Origin: Vitis vinifera
Lineage: Eukaryota; Streptophyta; Magnoliopsida; Vitales; Vitaceae
NCBI RefSeq assembly: GCF_030704535.1
Contig: NC_081818.1
Location: 27,479,501 to 27,543,500, forward strand
Direction: 5' to 3'
Length of the DNA stretch: 64,000 nt
The translations under genes and the position numbers were made by a program. Shown here piece after piece: positions 59,115-64,000 of this stretch (position 1 is the first letter of the stretch; every line of letters starts with the position of its first letter). Below the pieces are notes generated by a model, which worked only from the letters and a program-made list of their open reading frames with translations, did no database searches and was not told where the DNA came from.

Positions 59115-60231
59115 TTGGGAATAAAGCAATAAGAGTGTCATTGAGAAACCAGGTAACCCAATGGTAGTAAAAAAAGGTCTTGTTTCATTCTATAGAAAAT
59201 CAGTCTCCCCTTATTTTTGTATTTTCTTTTGTTTACTCTTCCAATGAAATTCTCTTTTCTGTTTTCTTCTTCATTTGCTTTTCCCCTTTATACGGATCAT
59301 CTGTGACTTCTAGTAGAAAGTATGAACCAAATGACTATCAGTGTAAGACTCAAACATATATGTTGATACCTTGACATCTGGATCACTTCTTGCATCAGCA
59401 GTGATGCATTGTTTCAAATGAGTCGCTTGATTTCAAATGAGCATACAGTAATAATGCCTTTTTGTTTTTCTTGTTTGTTCTCAGAACTTTGTACCAGAAT
59501 TTCTTGGTAGTCACTGATTGTTTTTTTCTCGTCCATTCATTTATGTGTTTTTTGTCAAGTGAGAAGGACACTGCCTACATAACCTAGGAATAGTCTTGCT
59601 CATTTATTAACATTCTGCCATAAATCAGAAAGGGACTCTTTAAATTAGCATTTGCATTGCTTGGACTATCTTTAGGATTTCTTAAAAGTTAAAAAAAGTA
59701 TCACTTGATTGCAACAGAGCACATGATTAACCTTTTCACTGCCCTTACCTGAATCTCTAATAGTATTTTGTATGCTCAAACATAACGTATTCTACATGAA
59801 AGTCTCAGGACACCTCCCCTCACAAACAATTGTCTCCATTTCACTTTGTCATCTTCCCATTTTTTAGTGGGTTTTGGTCAGCTTAACCAAATTCTTTTGA
59901 CTCCTGACGAGGAACGGAAGAGTGAACACTTGTTCCTTGGAAAAAAAATAAAAATCATTTATTAGTTGTTCTTTACAAAAACATCCTTCATTTCAGTACA
60001 ATTGAATCTTCTCTTACAATAAAGAACATGATGAACCAAGAAAGCTGATGAATTAAATGCTAGTTTCCATAGTGTTAAACCCTTTCTTTGATCCTATTTT
60101 ATCCACCCAAAAAGGAGTTACTTCCCTCTTCGCCCTTGCAGAAGTTATTTTTGGTAAACCATTCTCTAGCTGCTTATTGAATGGAGCTTCAGACTCAGTT
60201 TAATGGAAGCACCAACTAGTTAATACGTATC
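59115..60231. other. Convergent intergenic region (3' ends)
   Basis: This 1.1-kb gap lies between the stop of the unknown gene and the stop of the NRT2 gene. It should hold both 3'UTRs. AATAAA is at 59120-59125 on the plus strand. No gene or clear element was found. Confidence 0.7.
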
Positions 60232-62616
60232 TTATTCAATTAGGCGATACTCTTCATCAACCCAGTCTGAATCATAAGAAGGTCCACAGAACATGCCACC
60301 CCATTGAGGGAAGTAGATGAAAGTAACGGGAATGCTACAGACAATCATCATAACGCCCATTAGAGAAATGCTTGTTTCCTTGGAGTACTTTGAGCCTGAA
60401 AACAACAGCAGCTGGGTCACCACTGCGCCCACCGTCCCACCACTCCCTGTCATCCCTGATATCACTCCCAATGACCTGCAATCAAACAGTCACCTTACAT
60501 TATTCTACCTCTATTTTCACTATCACATTTTCCTAGATTCTTTCTGAGAAACTTCCAGGGGAAGCTTCAATGTCTCAAATCTACAAGGATTTTTATTTTT
60601 ACCACGATAAAACAACGCATTTCATTTCACCATCTCATTCATTGATGGACTACCGTTCATTGTGGTTCTCATGGGCACTGGGCCCATGCCCACAAGAAAA
60701 ATGGAAAGCAACGGATCCCACGTCCTTTACCAAAGGCAGCTTGACTTTTTTTTTTTCTTCTCTATAGTTGGCGTGGCGAAAACTTCTTTTAAAAGAACGA
60801 AGGAAAACGTGGTGTATGGTCTGTTTCCATTTCAAGACAAACGGTTATGGCCGTCCGATCAGTAGGATAGGATGGTTACTCATTTGAATGACTGACATCA
60901 CTCAGATCATAGGAGGTGGGACCTGGAGAACTGAAAGTGTTTCGACACTGAGAAGTGGGAAATTATTGAGTTTTAGTCTTTCAGAGAGTATAGTTGTTGT
61001 TGATGACTTTTTTTTTTTTTTAAATAATAAATATGTTGAAAATAATTTTTTCAATAAAGATGTGAAATAAATGTTTTTTTTTTAATTTTTTATTTTGGTT
61101 TTGTAAATATTTTGTAAGTCATCCAATGAAAATATAACAAACTTTTTTTATGAAACCCTTTCGTGGAAAAGAAAATCTTATTGCTAAGGGTGTTTATAAA
61201 ATAATTTTTTAATGAATTAGTATCATAAATTTTAAATTAATCTAATTTCTTTAAAGAAGCATTTTAGCCCATTTTAAGATTACTCTCCACCAAACTTTTA
61301 CATTATTAAAGGAGAGCTGGCCTTTTTTTTTTCTTTTTTGGGAAAAATTATATCATTTCATATCTGTGTTCGTCCCATGAGAATCAATGAATGCAAGTGA
61401 TTTAGAAAAATCAATTTGAATTTGTTGAAAAGCATAGCACTTGGATGCAGTAACCAATTAGAGTGAGCCACGTAGAGTTTGAGGATTCTAACCTTTTGGA
61501 AACGAAGGGAACCACACCAAAGGTGAGCCCAGAAGCCGCTTGGACGAACACTGAGAAGGCACATATCACCAATATCGAGGCCCCCAGCGTGTTGACTCGT
61601 CCGAGTAGAATACACAGCAACCCAGCCACCGTCTGCACTATCCACAAGCTCCACAGCCTCCCCCTTATCCCAAACCTCCGCCCCATCTCGTCTGAAATCA
61701 CCCCTCCGGCGGGCCTTGAAAAGAAGTTCACCACTCCAAAGCTGGCGGCGATGGCTCCGGCTGTTTCGATATTCAGATTAAATCTGTCGTAGAAGTACTG
61801 TGCTATGATGTTATCGACCGTGAGTTCCACTCCAAAACAGTACCCATATGTTAACCCCAGCACCCACCCTCTGTAGTTCGATAGGCCGTGAAGAAGGACT
61901 TTGAATACGCTCTCTCTGGGCTTGGTGCTGGAGCGCTGGCGGCGTTTGTAGTTCCCGTCGGGGAGGTCCTGGCCGTAGAACAACACCATGAGCGCAGTCA
62001 CCGCTTGGAACAAAGCAGGGACGACGAACGCGATACGCCATGCAGTGAAAGCAGGAACGTTAAAGGAGGTGATGAAAGCGAAGATGAGAGGCATAATGAG
62101 CTGGGTTGCGCCCGCCCCCACGTTGGCCCAGCCGGCGGCCACGCCGTTGGCGAGCCCCACCACGCAGCCTGAAAACATAGAACTCATCCAGAACTGGTTG
62201 GAGATGAAGTTGGCCAGAGAAAAACCTATGAGGAAGCGGAGAACGATGAAGGATTGAGGAGTGGAAATGAAGCAGGCCGAGAAAACAATAGGCACAGTGA
62301 GAAGAGACAGCGTCGCGCATGCTATTCGCGGACCGAAAACATCACACGCCGTACCCATCGCTAAACGAGAAAAGATAGAACCCATAAAGGAAGCTATTCC
62401 AGCATTCCCTATGTCAGTATCCGTGAGCTTAAGATCTTCACGAATTATCGGGAGAAGAGGAGGAATGGCGAAGGTGGAGAAAAAGGTGGCGAATAGAGAG
62501 AGCCAGGCAAGGTGGAAGGCTCGCATGTGAGGCGCAGCCAGCGAAAATGGGTGGAACACGGTGGCCTTGTGTTCGGAATCCACCGGCAGAGCGAACTGAG
62601 ATTCCTTGGACTCCAT
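60232..62616 (-). CDS. NRT2: High-affinity nitrate transporter, NRT2 family (NRT2.7-like)
   Basis: Two exons, 62616-61493 and 60475-60232, joined in phase 2 (AG|G, Arg) give 455 residues. It is a major-facilitator nitrate/proton symporter with about 12 membrane spans. Landmarks are FALPVDSEHKATVFHPFSL, RAFHLAWLSLF, the MFS loop motif MGTACDVFGPRIA, NQFWMSSMFSG, the nitrate signature AGWANVGAGATQLIMPL, YGYCFGVELTVDNIIAQYFYDRF, SRPAGGVISDEMGRRFG, and FPQWGGMFCGPS. The second half (LLGRVN, FSVFVQAASGL, SISLMG) resembles Arabidopsis NRT2.7, a tonoplast protein storing nitrate in seeds, while parts of the first half (FGPR, DIGNAGIAS) resemble NRT2.5. I lean to NRT2.7. The C-terminal tail is short. 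The single intron is 1.0 kb. Confidence 0.93.
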
Positions 62617-62692
62617 AGATTCCGATTGATGCTAACCCAATTGCTAATGGTATCGGACAGTGGAATGCTGGAACTGTGCCTCAGAGTGAAAC

Positions 62693-62711
62693 AATTTATA
62701 AACGACGTCGT
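62693..62711 (-). promoter_or_regulatory. TATA box with adjacent ACGACGTCGT palindrome, NRT2 promoter
   Basis: The minus strand reads TACGACGTCGTTTATAAATT: a near-perfect palindrome directly joined to a TATA box, about 80 bp upstream of the ATG at 62616. The start would be near 62665 and the 5'UTR about 50 nt. Confidence 0.65.
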
Positions 62712-62759
62712 ATAATTACCTTGTGGAATTTTGTGGTATAAATCCACCGGCATCTTGGA

Positions 62760-63503
62760 TTGGATTTTACGGTTCGCTTACAATTATTTTGAGAACTGAC
62801 ATATTGGCTGCTTCCACGAAAATGTTAAATTTGGACATATCAACTATTCATATTTTAATTAATTTTCTTATTTTCCTTAAAATAAAATAAAATTATTAAA
62901 CAAACTTTTTATATTTACCTTTAAATAATAATAATAAATTTTAAAATTATTTAAAAAATTAAGACATTTAAAAACCCTTTATGATTTACTTAAAAATTTA
63001 ATGACCTAAAAACAAAAATTTTAATATTTTTTTATAAGTTGTACTACATTTTATATAAAATTTATTAATATTTTCTATTTTTTTTAAAAAGAAAATAAAA
63101 GTTTAATTATGAAATTTTATGATTAAAACTAAGTTGGGATTTGGACAAAAATGTTATCATAACTGCCAGGGTTACATAAATCAACACCAACAGAAAAAAT
63201 CTCCCATGTTTTTGTAATGGATTGTCATTAGTACTTTGAAATTTCAATAATCTCATTAGAATTCAATGTAAATTTCATGGGGTATGATGTGGATACAAAA
63301 TAAAACAAATTAAGAAATATAATTACAATCATAAGTAAAATAAAAACAAAAAAAGTATCATAATTCATTGGCTTAAAATGAAAATAATGTGTAACCCATG
63401 TTTGGAATTAAATTGTCTCTCCACTTAATTATTTCACTTAATAATAGGAGTATAAAAAATGATTCCCATGTAGACTGGGATATTGACTTATTATTATTAT
63501 TAC

Positions 63504-63536
<33 letters not shown>

Positions 63537-64000
63537 ATTAAAGTGACATTTGCGGAACATTGATATTTGCAAAGCAAATAAAAAAAAAAGCAATATAAAG
63601 GAGACTTGAAACCGATAAATATTTCCCTTTTATTTTTACCTTTAACTTTTCTCAAATCCTTTCACATTAAAAAGAAAAAGGGTAATTTGGTCATATGATT
63701 CGAAATAATTATCAAGTTGTAAAAATGATATTCCCGTTAATTTTATTGAGAAATAACAATTTTTAGACATTTTTACTCTTTATCATTTTGTTTGCGAAAA
63801 ACATAGAGAGAAGTACGAGATATCAGAAATAGAGAAATGAGAGGGAAATGGAACAAGAAGGAGATGTCTGTCTTTTTAGGAAAAAGGAAGAGTAGTAATG
63901 TTAAGAATGAGTTATTTATTTTTTTAAAAGGATAAATGAAGGAGGGTATTCTTTCAATTTCAATAATATTTGAAGTATTCTATTTTTATAAAAATTAATT
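62760..64000. other. AT-rich upstream region of the NRT2 gene to the window end
   Basis: No gene was found. It contains long A/T stretches and a (TTA)n microsatellite at 63488-63535. Confidence 0.7.
63488..63535. repeat. (TTA)n microsatellite
   Basis: About 16 TTA units with one interruption (ctatta). Confidence 0.95.

Noticed and set aside
61888-62530. Several plus-strand ORFs over the NRT2 gene
   Set aside because: They are shadows of the minus-strand NRT2 exon, which carries continuous transporter motifs.
63488-63535. TTA repeat as a CRISPR-like array
   Set aside because: A simple microsatellite in a plant nuclear sequence, with no spacers.

Overview
The window looks like a nuclear chromosome segment of a woody eudicot, most likely grapevine (Vitis). 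That call is inference. It rests on intron-rich genes whose products read like plant orthologues, AT-rich introns and spacers, plant L1-type LINEs, and many small fold-back elements. No rRNA gene, canonical tRNA gene, CRISPR array or bacterial-type operon was seen.

Seven protein-coding genes can be supported, in this order. (1) The 5' half of a CCCH zinc-finger protein of the C3H41 type, minus strand, running off the left edge; its probable first non-coding exon lies about 14.5 kb upstream, beyond a giant intron. (2) A FLOE-type DUF1421 protein, minus, 18045-22831. (3) A raffinose synthase, minus, 25474-28072. (4) A core-2/I-branching-type glycosyltransferase with 11 exons, minus, 34728-42998. 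(5) Plastid sirohydrochlorin ferrochelatase SirB, plus, 49199-53832. (6) A six-exon gene of unknown function that appears to use a GC-AG intron, plus, 54545-59114. (7) An NRT2-family nitrate transporter, minus, 60232-62616. Exon joins were worked out by hand from splice consensus, reading-frame phase and remembered family similarity.

The C3H41 5'UTR intron (1991-16509) is a transposon landing zone. It holds a nearly full-length 5.1-kb L1-type LINE with matching target-site duplication (TSD), three 5'-truncated LINE copies, a probable fourth tail, and a 301-bp TRIM-like element. All LINEs point opposite to the host gene. A minute LINE insertion, 8 nt plus poly(A) inside a 16-19 bp TSD, sits in a SirB intron. 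Other spacers carry MITE-like fold-backs, an LTR-like pair with a tRNA-Met-type primer site, tandem duplications and microsatellites.

Functionally, SirB makes siroheme, the cofactor of nitrite and sulfite reductases, and the NRT2 gene lies 6.4 kb away, so two nitrate-assimilation genes are near neighbours. FLOE, raffinose synthase and NRT2.7-like genes are linked to seed biology in Arabidopsis, but nothing in the sequence shows co-regulation. A shared near-palindromic AAACGACGTCGTTT-like motif recurs at the presumed 5' ends of several of these genes and is the most interesting regulatory signal seen.
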